64,000 nucleotides of DNA from Leptospira ainlahdjerensis (lineage in GTDB: Bacteria; Spirochaetota; Leptospiria; Leptospirales; Leptospiraceae), in contig NZ_JAFFPU010000075.1 of NCBI RefSeq assembly GCF_016919175.1, positions 1-64,000 on the forward strand, given 5' to 3'. Position 1 is the first letter of the stretch. Each line of letters opens with the position of its first letter. Shown one piece after another: positions 13,557-26,081 of the stretch. A program made the position numbers and the translations under genes. The notes under the pieces were generated by a model. The model made no database searches. It saw only the letters and a list, made by a program, of their open reading frames with translations, and was not told the DNA's origin.

Positions 13557-14314
13557 CTTCTTTTCACGTTCAAGGTGGTGACCAAACCTACGATTCCAAA
13601 AATGGGAATCACCAGGGCAAGGGGCGCCGAATATGCGTAATCCCTAGCAAAGGAAATTTGTTCTCCCAATCCCGGACCAAACCAATCGTTTCCCGCGCTT
13701 ACGCCAAGATAGCTGAAAAGCGCCAGTGTCATAACAACTCCGGGCAATCCTGTCGTAAACAGAACTTTCAACACAGGAAGAGCCGATGGAAAAATATGAT
13801 TCCGAAACACATTCGCTTTGGAAGCTCCGAAAAAAGAGGCGGCCAGAACGTATGGACTTCCGTCCGTCTCCCGAATTTTGCTCTGAAGAGTTTCGTACGA
13901 AAAAGCCCAATCCCCCAGAAGAATCGCGATGACCAAAACCAAAGGGCCGTTCCCTAGAGCGTGAACTGTGAGCAACGCGATGAGAAGAGAAGGTACCGAA
14001 ACGAAGACGGAAGAGATCGGAGTAAAAAACCATTTCCCTGTAAACGGAATCGAATACTGAAACAAACAAATCAAAGAACTGAACACAAGAGTAAAAATGC
14101 GGGAAGGAAGAGAAAATAAAAGCGCCGAAAACGTTCCATAGGAAAAAAGGCTGAGAACGTCTCTTCCCAAACGATCACATCCGAAAGGATGATTCCATGT
14201 AACGGAACAAAAACTTTCCTCCAAAAAAACTTCCGTCGGCGGGTTTTTCCAAACCATCCCGACGATGACAACTGCGCCGAAAAAAAGTCTGAGAAAATCA
14301 CCTTTGGAAATCAA
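13553..14314 (-). CDS. Dipeptide-type ABC transporter permease, DppC-like
   Basis: 253 residues from a TTG at 14314, which overlaps the stop of the DppB-like gene (TTGA) and has a GGAG-containing ribosome site. The frame is open much farther upstream but that part covers the partner gene. Motifs: [14 protein letters not shown], the family's DppC signature, and an EAA-type loop [20 protein letters not shown] that docks onto the ATPase. Five to six membrane segments. No ATPase or solute-binding protein gene is nearby. Confidence 0.85.
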   Translation of the reverse strand: MISKGDFLRLFFGAVVIVGMVWKNPPTEVFLEESFCSVTWNHPFGCDRLGRDVLSLFSYGTFSALLFSLPSRIFTLVFSSLICLFQYSIPFTGKWFFTPISSVFVSVPSLLIALLTVHALGNGPLVLVIAILLGDWAFSYETLQSKIRETDGSPYVLAASFFGASKANVFRNHIFPSALPVLKVLFTTGLPGVVMTLALFSYLGVSAGNDWFGPGLGEQISFARDYAYSAPLALVIPIFGIVGLVTTLNVKRR

Positions 14315-15204
14315 GAGACGCTCTCCTTTCCGGTAAGGTATTCCTGAAATCGAAGCGAAACCCTGCTGAAAATATAAAACGTGAGCCCGCTGTAGAAAAG
14401 GAGAGCGCTCAAAAGTTCGGAATCCATCGTCTGAATCGCGTAATACATCGATTTCCCGATCCCCGGAAAGAAATATATCTCCTCCACGATCATGGCACCG
14501 GAAAGCAGGGAACTGAAATCGAGCAGAATCAAAACCGCCAAAAGCGGGACAATTTTCAATAATACATGATTCCATAATATTCTATTTTTAGAATATCCAC
14601 GAGCGCGCAAAACCTTTGAGTAAGGGGATTTCAATTCGGATTCAGTCAGACTTGAAGCGAATTGATAGATTCTTGCCCAAACTCTCGAACCGAGGGCTAA
14701 CCCGGGAAGAATCACATAGGTCGTGTTCCAAGGTTCGTAACCGCCGGGAGGAAACCACTCCAATCGAACAAAAAAAATCAAAAGTAAAACCACGCCGACG
14801 ACAAAGACCGGGGTGGATAAGACAAGATTGCTTAGGAGATAAAAGATTTTTTTGAACGGATTCTCTTCGCTTCGATTTCCCCAAAGAGCCAGCGCGATCG
14901 CAAAAAAACTTCCCCATCCCACGGAAAACAGCGCGAGGTGCAAGGTCGGAAGCACTCGGGAAGAAATATGTTTCCAAACGGATTCTCCCGAAGACGTCTT
15001 TCCGGATTGTAAGGTAAGAATTCCTTTCACAAAAGAAAGGATCTGGGAAGGAAAAGTTTTCTGTTCCAGGAACGATTCTTCTTTAGAAAAAGAAGAATCA
15101 GCGTAGAGATATTCTTTATTGAGGGAACGAAGATGTCCAAAAAGAACTGAAAAAAAAATCAGAGCGACAAGAAATAAAAAGAACCTAGAGATTTCTCCCT
15201 GCAC
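14311..15204 (-). CDS. Dipeptide-type ABC transporter permease, DppB-like
   Basis: 297 residues, GTG start at 15204 two bases after the EIIA-like gene ends. Six membrane segments; the EAA-type loop is YSKVLRARGYSKNRILWNH followed by the family end LSGAMIVEEIYFFPGIGKSMYYAI. Together with the DppC-like partner it would form the transmembrane channel of an oligopeptide/nickel-type importer. The ATPases and binding protein must come from elsewhere in the genome. Confidence 0.87.
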   Translation of the reverse strand: MQGEISRFFLFLVALIFFSVLFGHLRSLNKEYLYADSSFSKEESFLEQKTFPSQILSFVKGILTLQSGKTSSGESVWKHISSRVLPTLHLALFSVGWGSFFAIALALWGNRSEENPFKKIFYLLSNLVLSTPVFVVGVVLLLIFFVRLEWFPPGGYEPWNTTYVILPGLALGSRVWARIYQFASSLTESELKSPYSKVLRARGYSKNRILWNHVLLKIVPLLAVLILLDFSSLLSGAMIVEEIYFFPGIGKSMYYAIQTMDSELLSALLFYSGLTFYIFSRVSLRFQEYLTGKESVS

Positions 15205-15206
15205 GA

Positions 15207-15668
15207 TTAAACATTCCGAGAAAAAGCTTTTTGAATTTCCTCAAAAGATCTAGAACGAATCAACTTCTCTCTGTCTTCTTTCACGTTTAACGCTTTTGCG
15301 ATTTGTGCGAGAGTTTTAATGTGTTCTTGAAATTTCGTCTTTGGAACGATCAATAGAATAAAGATGTGAACCGGTTGATGATCGATGGAATCAAAATCCA
15401 TACCTTCTTGATTCAGTCCCATCACACATTTGAGTTCATCGACAAGATTGACGGAACAATGAGGAATCGCGACGCCGCTTCCAATTCCGGTCGACATCGA
15501 CTTTTCTCGAGCCAAAAGGGATTCTAAAATTTCTCCTTTGCTTTCGGGATCGATCTGATGAGTGTCCACGGCTTTTTGCAAAAGCTTTGAGATGACCTCT
15601 TCTTTGCTGCCGGATTCTAAATTGAAAATGACGGTCTCTGGATGAAGAAGAGTCAACAATTGATTCAT
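15207..15668 (-). CDS. PTS EIIA(Ntr)-type phosphocarrier protein
   Basis: 153 residues, the standard size for a PtsN-type domain. The phosphorylatable histidine sits in the GSGVAIPHCS motif (His near residue 69) and the domain ends with the FEEIQKAF helix. In the nitrogen-PTS, this protein is phosphorylated by HPr-like protein and regulates transporters. No PtsP or NPr gene is nearby. It directly precedes the DppB/DppC-like permeases, an unusual pairing that suggests regulation of the transporter. Confidence 0.9.
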   Translation of the reverse strand: MNQLLTLLHPETVIFNLESGSKEEVISKLLQKAVDTHQIDPESKGEILESLLAREKSMSTGIGSGVAIPHCSVNLVDELKCVMGLNQEGMDFDSIDHQPVHIFILLIVPKTKFQEHIKTLAQIAKALNVKEDREKLIRSRSFEEIQKAFSRNV

Positions 15669-15753
15669 AGAATCTCCCCTGACTCTTTGTGTTTTTTATT
15701 CATATTCTTATGTTTGCTACGATACGAGATCATCATTCTAACCACAAACTCAG

Positions 15754-18094
<2,341 letters not shown>

Positions 18095-18176
18095 CGGGGT
18101 TCCTATAATAGTAGCGGTATTTTGTCAATTTTTCAGAAAAAAGTGCGAAGTCAAGCAGAAGCTCCGACAGAAAACC

Positions 18177-18199
18177 GCAGGATAGAGATTCTATCCTGC
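18177..18199 (-). terminator. Hairpin between the small protein and the glycosyltransferase
   Basis: GCAGGATAGA (18177-18186) pairs with TCTATCCTGC (18190-18199) across a GAT loop. Reading the minus strand, it lies just past the glycosyltransferase stop codon and is followed by GGTTTTCTGTC. The T-run is short, so efficiency is uncertain. Confidence 0.55.
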
Positions 18200-18212
18200 T
18201 AGTTAGACCGGA

Positions 18213-19799
<1,587 letters not shown>

Positions 19800-19996
19800 A
19801 GGGTTTTGCAGTGCATCAATTTTTTAGTTTTTTAAAATGCAAGGTCATTTTTTGTCCAAAGGCCTAATGTGGGAACTCCCAAAGCCGATATTTGGGAATG
19901 GATGGACAACAACCTCCCTGGTTGAAGTTCCTCCACTGCGAATTTTCATTTTGAAACGGACGGGGGACGAAAGTTGTACCGTCCCCTTTTTTTTTT
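19800..19996 (+). ncRNA. Candidate small RNA ending at a strong terminator
   Basis: There is no plus-strand gene upstream, yet GGGGACG (19963-19969) and CGTCCCC (19980-19986) form a hairpin followed by ten T. The 160 bases before it, which include a GGGAACTCCC repeat copy near 19873, have no convincing open frame. A promoter could not be fixed. The 5' end is a guess. Confidence 0.35.
19963..19996 (+). terminator. Strong Rho-independent terminator, no upstream gene on its strand
   Basis: A seven-base GC-rich stem (GGGGACG/CGTCCCC) around a ten-base loop is followed by an unbroken T-run. On the minus strand the preceding A-run means it would not act the same way. It implies an unannotated plus-strand transcript. 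Confidence 0.7.
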
Positions 19997-20018
19997 ACCC
20001 CCGAGCGATTCTCTTTTT

Positions 20019-20275
20019 GTGAGAGTTCCCACATTTTCTGAAGAATTTCCCTCTTCGATCGTTGCACATCCCAAACTTTGCGGGAACTCCCCTGTTTTAG
20101 AATTCTTCAGGGAAAGAAAGGCCTTCTCTTATTAAAGTGAGAGTTCCTACATTTTCTGAAAATTTTCCCTCTTCGATCGTTGCACATCCCAAACTTTGCG
20201 GGAACTCCCCTGTTTTAGAATTCTTCAGGGAAAGAAAGGCCTTCTCTTTTCAAAGTGTGAGTTCCTACTTTTTTT
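20019..20275. repeat. Two-copy 118-bp tandem repeat containing the short repeat motif
   Basis: GTGAGAG at 20019 recurs at 20137, 118 bases on, and the intervening sequences are almost identical (CTCTTCGATCGTTGCACATC, then GGGAACTCCCCTGTTTTAG, then GGGAAAGAAAGGCC). A third, degenerate copy begins near 20255. Each unit contains a GAGTTCCYAC and a GGGAACTCCCC copy of the short repeat. Confidence 0.85.
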
Positions 20276-20568
20276 TGAAAAGGTCAGAAAGTAGGATCTT
20301 GCACGCACGGAAGAATCTCCGTTTTTCCATAAAAGCCCCGCGCAAAGGATCGAAGCGGAATCCATTCCGTCGTTTTTACGGCCTCTTTTTCCCTTTTTAA
20401 AGTCCTTTCCTTAGGAATGGATTGGAGCTGAGAGCCTGGTGATCGGGCGATTCAAAAGTAGGAACTCCCTCTTTCCAAAAAATTTCGCCCGAGCATGCGC
20501 CCGAATTCATTTTCCTATGAGACAGAATCTTCTTGTAAAAACGTCGCTTTGCGGGAACTCTTGCGGAA
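20276..20568. other. Intergenic stretch before motA
   Basis: Nothing recognisable as a gene. Contains GTAGGAACTCCCTC near 20457 and GCGGGAACTCTTGCGG at 20552-20567, the latter overlapping the motA ribosome-binding region, plus AT-rich sequence. Confidence 0.4.
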
Positions 20569-21303
20569 ATGAATCCTACTCTCGTTGGTCTCTCTGTCGC
20601 ATTCTTATCCGTCTTGATAGCGATTCTTCTGGAAGGGGCGCACTTCCTCTCTTTTCTCAAAATCTCCGCGCTCCTCTTGATCATCGGCGGAACCGCAGGC
20701 GCTACTTTCGCTAGTTTTTCTCTCGAGCAGATGAAGGACCTCGTCCTCAATCTCCAAGCGTCCGTCTTTCCGAAACGCAAACTTCCTCTCGGAGAACTCT
20801 TCCTGGATTTCGCAGAAAGAGCTCGTAAGAACGGACTTCTTTCTCTCGAAGACAATCTCAAATCTATCCAAGATCCTTTTCTCCAGAGAGGAGTTCAACT
20901 CATCGTGGACGGAACCGATCCTCGCGCTGTGGAAGAAATTCTTTTTGAATCCGCAATCGCTATGGAAGACAAGGAAGCAAATTCAGCGAAGATCTTAGAA
21001 ACCGCAGGCGGCTTTTCTCCTACGGTAGGAATCATCGGAACCGTCATGGGACTCGTCGGGGTTCTTGAGAATTTAGGCGCGGGAACTCGCGCCCTCGGAG
21101 AAGGAATCGCAACCGCATTTATCGCGACCTTCTATGGTATCGCTTTTGCCAACCTCATCTTCTTTCCTCTCGCAAATCGTATCAAGGCTTGGTCGAAAGA
21201 ACAATCGGACAGAAGACAAGCGATCATCCGAGGAGTCATTGCTCTTCAGAGCGGGGACAACCGTCGGATTCTTATGGAAAGAATGATGCCTTTTATCGGT
21301 TGA
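20569..21303 (+). CDS. motA: Flagellar stator protein MotA (PomA-like), orphan
   Basis: 244 residues with the MotA/TolQ/ExbB architecture: two N-terminal membrane segments, a cytoplasmic region (about 60-150) and two more segments in the signature [20 protein letters not shown] and [20 protein letters not shown]. MotA with MotB makes the proton channel of the flagellar motor. No MotB (peptidoglycan-binding OmpA-type) gene follows; the next gene is 440 bases away and unrelated. It may pair with a MotB elsewhere. The ATG at 20569 is preceded by a short-repeat copy. Confidence 0.85.
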   Translation: MNPTLVGLSVAFLSVLIAILLEGAHFLSFLKISALLLIIGGTAGATFASFSLEQMKDLVLNLQASVFPKRKLPLGELFLDFAERARKNGLLSLEDNLKSIQDPFLQRGVQLIVDGTDPRAVEEILFESAIAMEDKEANSAKILETAGGFSPTVGIIGTVMGLVGVLENLGAGTRALGEGIATAFIATFYGIAFANLIFFPLANRIKAWSKEQSDRRQAIIRGVIALQSGDNRRILMERMMPFIG

Positions 21304-21745
21304 GAATTTTCTAAAGTTCCTTTTTTTTTAAAAAGTAGGAACTCATACTTTTTTCAAGTTCTTCGGTTCAATCTCATTTCTTTTTCAATTCTTCCGACAA
21401 AGGATCTCTTTTTGAAACAAGCCTACAAAGAACTCCAAGTCCTTCTCGTTGCGTTCAAAAGGAATTTCTCTTCTCCGAGTTTTGGGGAGTTCCCACATTT
21501 AACTGAGTTCTAAAAGATTACTCTTCTCCGAGCGTTGGGAGTTCCCACATTCTTCCGGAATACGAACTGATTTACTTTGCTCCCCCTTTCTTCTTTCGAA
21601 ACGAATTTACCTTCCTCTTCCAGAGAAAAATGAAATGCCTCTCTGGAAAGAAATCGTGAAATAGAACTCATCTCTTCAAAAAGGAATTCTTTATAAAAAT
21701 CGAATCTCGATTTTTAAAAACTTCTTTTCTTTTTCCAAAGAAAGA
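21304..21745. other. Intergenic stretch with short repeats
   Basis: Copies of the short repeat occur near 21334 (GTAGGAACTC), 21484 and 21535 (GGGAGTTCCCACATT); the last two are direct repeats about 53 bases apart with a shared TCTTCTCCGAG before each. An AGTTCC/GGAACT pairing just after motA with following T-runs may act as its terminator. No open frame supported. Confidence 0.45.
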
Positions 21746-23116
21746 ATGGATTCTTCTTTCATGTCTTCCTCTTTGCAAAAAGTTCTCGGTCCTCTTCATC
21801 TCTGGGGAATCTCGGTCGGTCTCGTCATCTCTGGCGATTACTTTGGTTGGAATTTGGGTTGGGCGCACGCAAACTTCTGGGAATTCGCCGTTGCCGTCGG
21901 TTTGGTCGCGATTTTCTATTCTACTTTCTCACTTTGTTTTACGGAGCTCGCGACTTCGATTCCTCATGCAGGAGGACCTTCTGCTTATGCACACGTTGCA
22001 CTCGGTTCAATCGGCGGTTTGATCGCCGGATTTTTTACTCTCGTGGAATTTGTCCTCGCTCCTCCTGCGATCGCTTCGGCTCTCGGAGGTTACTTTCATT
22101 TTTTATTTCCCCTCATCCGTGAAGGATGGGCGTCCAACGGTTTTTTTCTCCTTCTCCTCGGAATCAATCTCTTAGGAATCAAGCAGACCGCGAGGTTCGA
22201 ACTCTTCGTGACACTCACCGCGGTCTTCGGGCTTCTTTTCTATTTGATTCTTCTCTTTCCTCATTTCGATTTAGCAAAAATCACAGCAAATTCTTCTTTT
22301 TCTTTTTGGAATCTCTTTCCGGCCCTTCCTTACGCGATCTGGTTTTTTCTTGCGGTCGAGGGCGTTGCGATGGCGGCGGAGGAAGTGAAGAATCCGGAGC
22401 GCGACATTCCTCGGGGTTATCTTTCGGGAATCGGAACCCTTGTCCTTCTGGCCTTCGGTGTTCTTTTCGGAACAGCCGGGGTCATCTCTACGAACGAAGT
22501 TTCAAAATTGGATTATCCTCTTTCTTTTACATTAGGAAATCTTTATGGATCTTCCTCTTGGAAGACCTTACTTTTCACTGGAATCGGACTTTTCGGTCTC
22601 ATCGCGTCTCTTCTCGGAATCATTCTCGGTTATTCGAGACAAATCTACGCACTTTCTAAAGAAGGGTTTCTTCCAAAAATTCTCTCGCGCCTGAATTCAA
22701 AAACGAAAGCTCCGAGTTATGCAATTCTCTGCGGAGGTCTGATCGGTCTCGTTTCTCTTCAATTTGGAAACACGGGAGAATTGATCACTCTCTCGGCCTT
22801 CGGAGCCTGCGGAATGTATTGTATCAGTATGATTTCCTTTTTTGTCTTGAGAATTCAAAACCCAAAGACACCGAAAACATACCGTGCTCCTTTTTATCCG
22901 GTTCTTCCGATCTTCTCCCTCGTTTTGAGTTTTGTTTGTTTTACTACATTAACTATTTATAATATATTTTTGTTTTTGATTCTCCTGGGAGGAATGATTG
23001 GTGCTTTTCTTTTGTATCTTGGGAGCAAAGGTTTTTCTCTGAGAAAAGTTCCTCATTCTTCTCTCTCGCCCGAAAAAGAGGAAGGATCTCTTTCTCGCGG
23101 GGATACGGATTTTTAA
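21746..23116 (+). CDS. APC-superfamily permease, ethanolamine permease-like
   Basis: 456 residues with twelve predicted membrane segments. The N-terminal GISVGLVISGDYFGWNLGW and the SIPHAGGPSAYAHVALGS segments are typical of ethanolamine permease (Eat/EutP-type) members of the APC superfamily. The VEGVAMAAEEVKNPERDIPRG loop is the general APC consensus. It is expected to import a small amine or amino acid; no ethanolamine ammonia-lyase genes are nearby. It stands alone, bounded by repeat-rich spaces. Confidence 0.82.
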   Translation: MDSSFMSSSLQKVLGPLHLWGISVGLVISGDYFGWNLGWAHANFWEFAVAVGLVAIFYSTFSLCFTELATSIPHAGGPSAYAHVALGSIGGLIAGFFTLVEFVLAPPAIASALGGYFHFLFPLIREGWASNGFFLLLLGINLLGIKQTARFELFVTLTAVFGLLFYLILLFPHFDLAKITANSSFSFWNLFPALPYAIWFFLAVEGVAMAAEEVKNPERDIPRGYLSGIGTLVLLAFGVLFGTAGVISTNEVSKLDYPLSFTLGNLYGSSSWKTLLFTGIGLFGLIASLLGIILGYSRQIYALSKEGFLPKILSRLNSKTKAPSYAILCGGLIGLVSLQFGNTGELITLSAFGACGMYCISMISFFVLRIQNPKTPKTYRAPFYPVLPIFSLVLSFVCFTTLTIYNIFLFLILLGGMIGAFLLYLGSKGFSLRKVPHSSLSPEKEEGSLSRGDTDF

Positions 23117-23704
23117 AATTTTTTTCGGAAGTAGGAATGTTAAACGAGCGCTTCTCTTTGGGTTTTTCTTCGAGGTTTCGAATTACCACTTCGGGTTTTT
23201 TGTTCCGACAAATTTTTGTCTTAAACGTTACTTTCTCAGAATGATCCTTCCGTTTGCTAAAAAGAACGGGATTCTTCTCTCTTTTCGGGAAAGAAGGAGT
23301 TCCCACTTTATTTTGATCAGGAAAACAAAAGGAGAGAGCGCGGCTTGATCGTCGTTTTTTTAAAAAAGGAGGAGTTCCCACTTTATTTTGATCAGAAAAA
23401 CAAAAGGAAGAAAGCGCGGCTTGATTGTCGTTTTTTTAAAAAAGAAGGAGTTCCCACTTTATTTTGATCAGAAAAACAAAAGTGGAAAGCGCGGCTCGAT
23501 CGTCGTTTTTTTAAAAAAGAAGGAGTTCCTACTTTATTTTGATCAGAAAAACAAAAGTGGAAAGCGCGGCTTGATCGTCGATTTTCTAAAAAAGAGGAGT
23601 TCCCGCAATTTTAGTTTTTTGAATCAATCCTAAAACCATATCGCAAGAAGAATGATGACCTACAACTCTTCCTATAAAATCAAATTTCTCAAGTGAAAAC
23701 AGGA
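23117..23704. other. Repeat-bearing intergenic stretch after the permease
   Basis: AT-rich spacer surrounding the 75-bp array. The rest holds GTAGGAATGTTAAACG near 23150 and no gene; a long minus-strand frame over the array is an artefact of the repeats. Confidence 0.45.
23290..23605. repeat. Tandem array, about 75-bp unit, four copies plus a fragment
   Basis: GGAGTTCCCACTTTATTTTG recurs at 23296, 23371, 23447 and 23522 (spacings 75, 76, 75), with a truncated fifth GGAGTTCCCGC at 23596. Units share GATCAGAAAAACAAAAG and GAAAGCGCGGCTTGATCG and differ by a few bases. The period near a multiple of three makes a spurious 80-residue frame across the array. Each copy holds one short-repeat motif. 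Confidence 0.9.
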
Positions 23705-24040
23705 TCAAACGATATCGACGTTCAACTCGGCGAGAATATCTTCGAGTTCCCGTTTGTCCTTGACTTCGATCAAACAGTCTTCTCCGAATTCGTCGGATTC
23801 GAGACGAACCGCAAAGTAACCCGCGTCGTCCTCTCCTCTTAAAAAACTCACGTCCAGATTGACCAAAGCGAAGTCCTCTTCCAAAACCGGAGTCAAAAGA
23901 AGATATTGATTCTCGTCGATCTCAAGCGCTTCGGCTATGATGAAAGAATGAGAATTTCCCTCTTCATCCAAAAGTTGAACCGTTTCTTGACCGGATTCTT
24001 CGTGTTCCTGAAATTCGTCGTCTTGAGAAAGATCTTGCAC
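23705..24040 (-). CDS. DUF1292 family protein
   Basis: 111 acidic residues. The centre (QLLDEEGNSHSFIIAEALEI, then DENQYLLLTPV) is the DUF1292 signature, a family of small acidic proteins common in Firmicutes and some spirochaetes and of unknown function. The C terminus, CLIEVKDKRELEDILAEL, is less typical. It starts 11 bases after the HNH gene ends, so it is likely in one operon with HNH, manA and the DnaJ-like gene. Confidence 0.8.
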   Translation of the reverse strand: MQDLSQDDEFQEHEESGQETVQLLDEEGNSHSFIIAEALEIDENQYLLLTPVLEEDFALVNLDVSFLRGEDDAGYFAVRLESDEFGEDCLIEVKDKRELEDILAELNVDIV

Positions 24041-24051
24041 GTTTAAATCCT

Positions 24052-24336
24052 TTAGTTCCCGGAATCGAATTCAAAAGGAAGTTTATTTTTTTTAGCGAAA
24101 TTACATTCTTTGCATGCGGGAACCAGATTGGCCTTGATCGACTTTCCACCTTTTGCAAGAGGAATCAAATGGTCCATCGTCAACTCCTCCGGAGGAAATT
24201 TCTTTCCGCAGTAGTGACAGATTCCGTCGGCCTTTTTCTTTTTCCACCAAGGAGTTTTACGAAGATCCTTCGCTATCTTTCTCTGTTTGGAAAGTTCTTC
24301 CTCGCTGATCCAAATGATTGGTTCTTCAGGGTCCAT
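24052..24336 (-). CDS. HNH endonuclease
   Basis: 94 residues. The HNH nuclease centre is visible as CHYCGKKF, then MDHLIPLAKGG and NLVPACKECN: two Cys pairs hold a zinc and the His-Asn-His ligands surround the metal. N-terminal 35 residues are basic (KKTPWWKKKK-type). Small HNH proteins of this kind can be stand-alone nucleases. Its ATG lies 9 bases after the manA stop, so it is packed into a housekeeping operon rather than a defence island. Confidence 0.85.
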   Translation of the reverse strand: MDPEEPIIWISEEELSKQRKIAKDLRKTPWWKKKKADGICHYCGKKFPPEELTMDHLIPLAKGGKSIKANLVPACKECNFAKKNKLPFEFDSGN

Positions 24337-24345
24337 TCAAGAATT

Positions 24346-25338
24346 CTAATCTTTGTAGATTCCCCAATCGGAGCCGGGGCCTGAAATCGAAAGTTTCGCG
24401 AATGTTCCGAGATTGACCGCGGAAATTCCCTCTTGCAACCCGGAAGCCGTCAAAAATGCAGTATCTCCTTCGGAGAATTCTTCTTCTTCGATTCGAATTC
24501 TTCCTTTGAGAACGATTAGGATTTGAAAAACGGATTCTTTGTATAAGCTAGGAATTTGAAACGTTTTTCCTTCTCCGGTAACTTCCAAGGTTTCCATTAA
24601 GAATTTATCGTTTGCCGTTAGACGAAATCGCTTTCCGTCTTCCCAGGATTTGGCTTCCGGTTTCAGAATATCGTTTCCCGAAGGACCACTGTAGTCCAGA
24701 ACGTCCAACGCTTTTTTAAGATGAAGTTCTCTCGGTCTTCCATAGTCGTAGACCCTGTACGTAGAATCCGAGGATTGTTGCACTTCCATCAAAAGAATTC
24801 CGGCTCCGATCGCGTGGATCCTTCCCGGATTCAGAAGAAAGGAATCTCCTTCTTTCACGGTAATTTCTCTGAGAATTTCCTCAGCGCGATTCGCTTCCAC
24901 GAGGGATTGAAATTCTTCTCTACTTGTTGTATTCGAAAAACCGCATACGAGTTTGGAACCGGGCTCCGCTTGTAAAACGGTCCACGCCTCTTTTTTACCC
25001 GCGTTGTTCGGATCGTATTTTTCCGCGTAGGCGTCATCCGGATGCACTTGCACCGAAAGTTTTTCCTTCGCGTCTATGAGTTTGATAAGAAGAGGAAACG
25101 GTTTTCCGCGAAAGGTTTTCCCTAAGATCGCGTCCGTGTTTTGCTGATATACTTCTCGAAACGTCTTTCCCTTTAAAGGGCCGTTGCTGATCACGGAAAC
25201 TTCGTTTCCGTAGTCCGAAATTTCCCAGGATTCTCCGATGTTTCCTTCGGGGATCGATCTTCCCGGATAATTTCCGAGCTTCCTTCCCCCCCAAATTCTT
25301 TCTTTGTAGATCGGATAGAATCGGATCAGCTTTTGCAT
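24346..25338 (-). CDS. manA: Mannose-6-phosphate isomerase, class I
   Basis: 330 residues of the type I cupin isomerase family that interconverts fructose-6-phosphate and mannose-6-phosphate for glycan (GDP-mannose) synthesis. Zinc ligands are visible in VQVHPDD, GKKEAWTVL and GRIHAIGAG. IWGGRKLGNYPG near the start is the expected N-terminal motif. It is upstream of the HNH gene with a 9-base gap and follows the DnaJ-like gene by 5 bases. Confidence 0.95.
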   Translation of the reverse strand: MQKLIRFYPIYKERIWGGRKLGNYPGRSIPEGNIGESWEISDYGNEVSVISNGPLKGKTFREVYQQNTDAILGKTFRGKPFPLLIKLIDAKEKLSVQVHPDDAYAEKYDPNNAGKKEAWTVLQAEPGSKLVCGFSNTTSREEFQSLVEANRAEEILREITVKEGDSFLLNPGRIHAIGAGILLMEVQQSSDSTYRVYDYGRPRELHLKKALDVLDYSGPSGNDILKPEAKSWEDGKRFRLTANDKFLMETLEVTGEGKTFQIPSLYKESVFQILIVLKGRIRIEEEEFSEGDTAFLTASGLQEGISAVNLGTFAKLSISGPGSDWGIYKD

Positions 25339-25343
25339 AAGAC

Positions 25344-26072
25344 CTATTTTTTACTCCCTTCCAGGAGTTCAATTTTTACTTTCAGACGATTCTTCTTAAA
25401 ATGAACAAAACCGTCCGGCTTGAGACCGGTGAGATCCAGTTCATAAACTTTTCCTGGAAGAAGTTTTCCGGCCTCGGCCTCCAGATTCAAATTTCGAAAA
25501 CTCTTATACGTTCCTTTCCCACCGCAGGAATCGCAGAACACGTTAGACCCTCTGCAATCCGGACAAAGAACTCGAACCACCAGAGGAATCTTGGCAAAGA
25601 TCGGAACGTTCAACTCTTCGGAAGTTAAGAGAATTCTAATATCGTAAAAGATCCCGGAATATTTTTTTCTTTCCCGGTTCCGCATCCCCGCACGAAGAAG
25701 TCCTTTTTTCGCGAGTTCAACCGCTTGACCCGCGTATAAAATCCTCGACGCGGGAATTTCTCTGGGTCGAAAGGAAACTTCTCCGATTCCATTCTTCCCT
25801 TCGTTTGCAGATCGAAAACGAAAAAGAATTTCCGGATGTCTTGAGAGATACTGAAGATCGTATTCTTTTCTTCGAGTCGGGTGCGTGAGAATTTGATAGG
25901 AATGTGCGAATTTTTGAAAGAGATCGGAGGAACCGGTTTCTCGGTTATCCGGATGAAAAATTTTGGCCAATTCCCGATAACGGGTTTTGACCTTTTCTAC
26001 GGAAGCAAGGGGAGAGAGTCCCAGATTTTTATAATGATCCGGGAAATGATTTTGAAATCCCGGATCACTCAT
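25344..26072 (-). CDS. DnaJ-domain protein (divergent J-protein)
   Basis: 242 residues. The N-terminal J domain (about residues 12-75) contains the HPD tripeptide (KIFHPDNRETG) needed to stimulate DnaK ATPase. Further on is a single partial zinc finger, CPDCRGSNVFCDSCGGKG, half of the DnaJ zinc centre, and then a C-terminal region like the DnaJ substrate domain. Not a full DnaJ: no G/F-rich linker and only one zinc module. Likely a specialised co-chaperone. It leads the manA-HNH-DUF1292 operon. Confidence 0.8.
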   Translation of the reverse strand: MSDPGFQNHFPDHYKNLGLSPLASVEKVKTRYRELAKIFHPDNRETGSSDLFQKFAHSYQILTHPTRRKEYDLQYLSRHPEILFRFRSANEGKNGIGEVSFRPREIPASRILYAGQAVELAKKGLLRAGMRNRERKKYSGIFYDIRILLTSEELNVPIFAKIPLVVRVLCPDCRGSNVFCDSCGGKGTYKSFRNLNLEAEAGKLLPGKVYELDLTGLKPDGFVHFKKNRLKVKIELLEGSKK

Positions 26073-26081
26073 GAAAGAGGT

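Noticed and set aside
13553..14575. Full-length 340-residue DppC-like frame starting near 14575
   Set aside because: Its first 87 residues overlap the DppB-like gene in another frame and are not membrane-like; the TTG at 14314 with GGAG upstream is the better start.
23388..23633. An 81-residue plus-strand open frame over the 75-bp array
   Set aside because: The unit length is close to a multiple of three, so the frame stays open by repetition (KKKEFPLYFDQKNKSGKRG). No ribosome site or conserved domain.
24052..24336. HNH gene as part of a defence or mobile element
   Set aside because: It is packed between manA and DUF1292 in a housekeeping operon with no integrase, restriction or toxin genes nearby.
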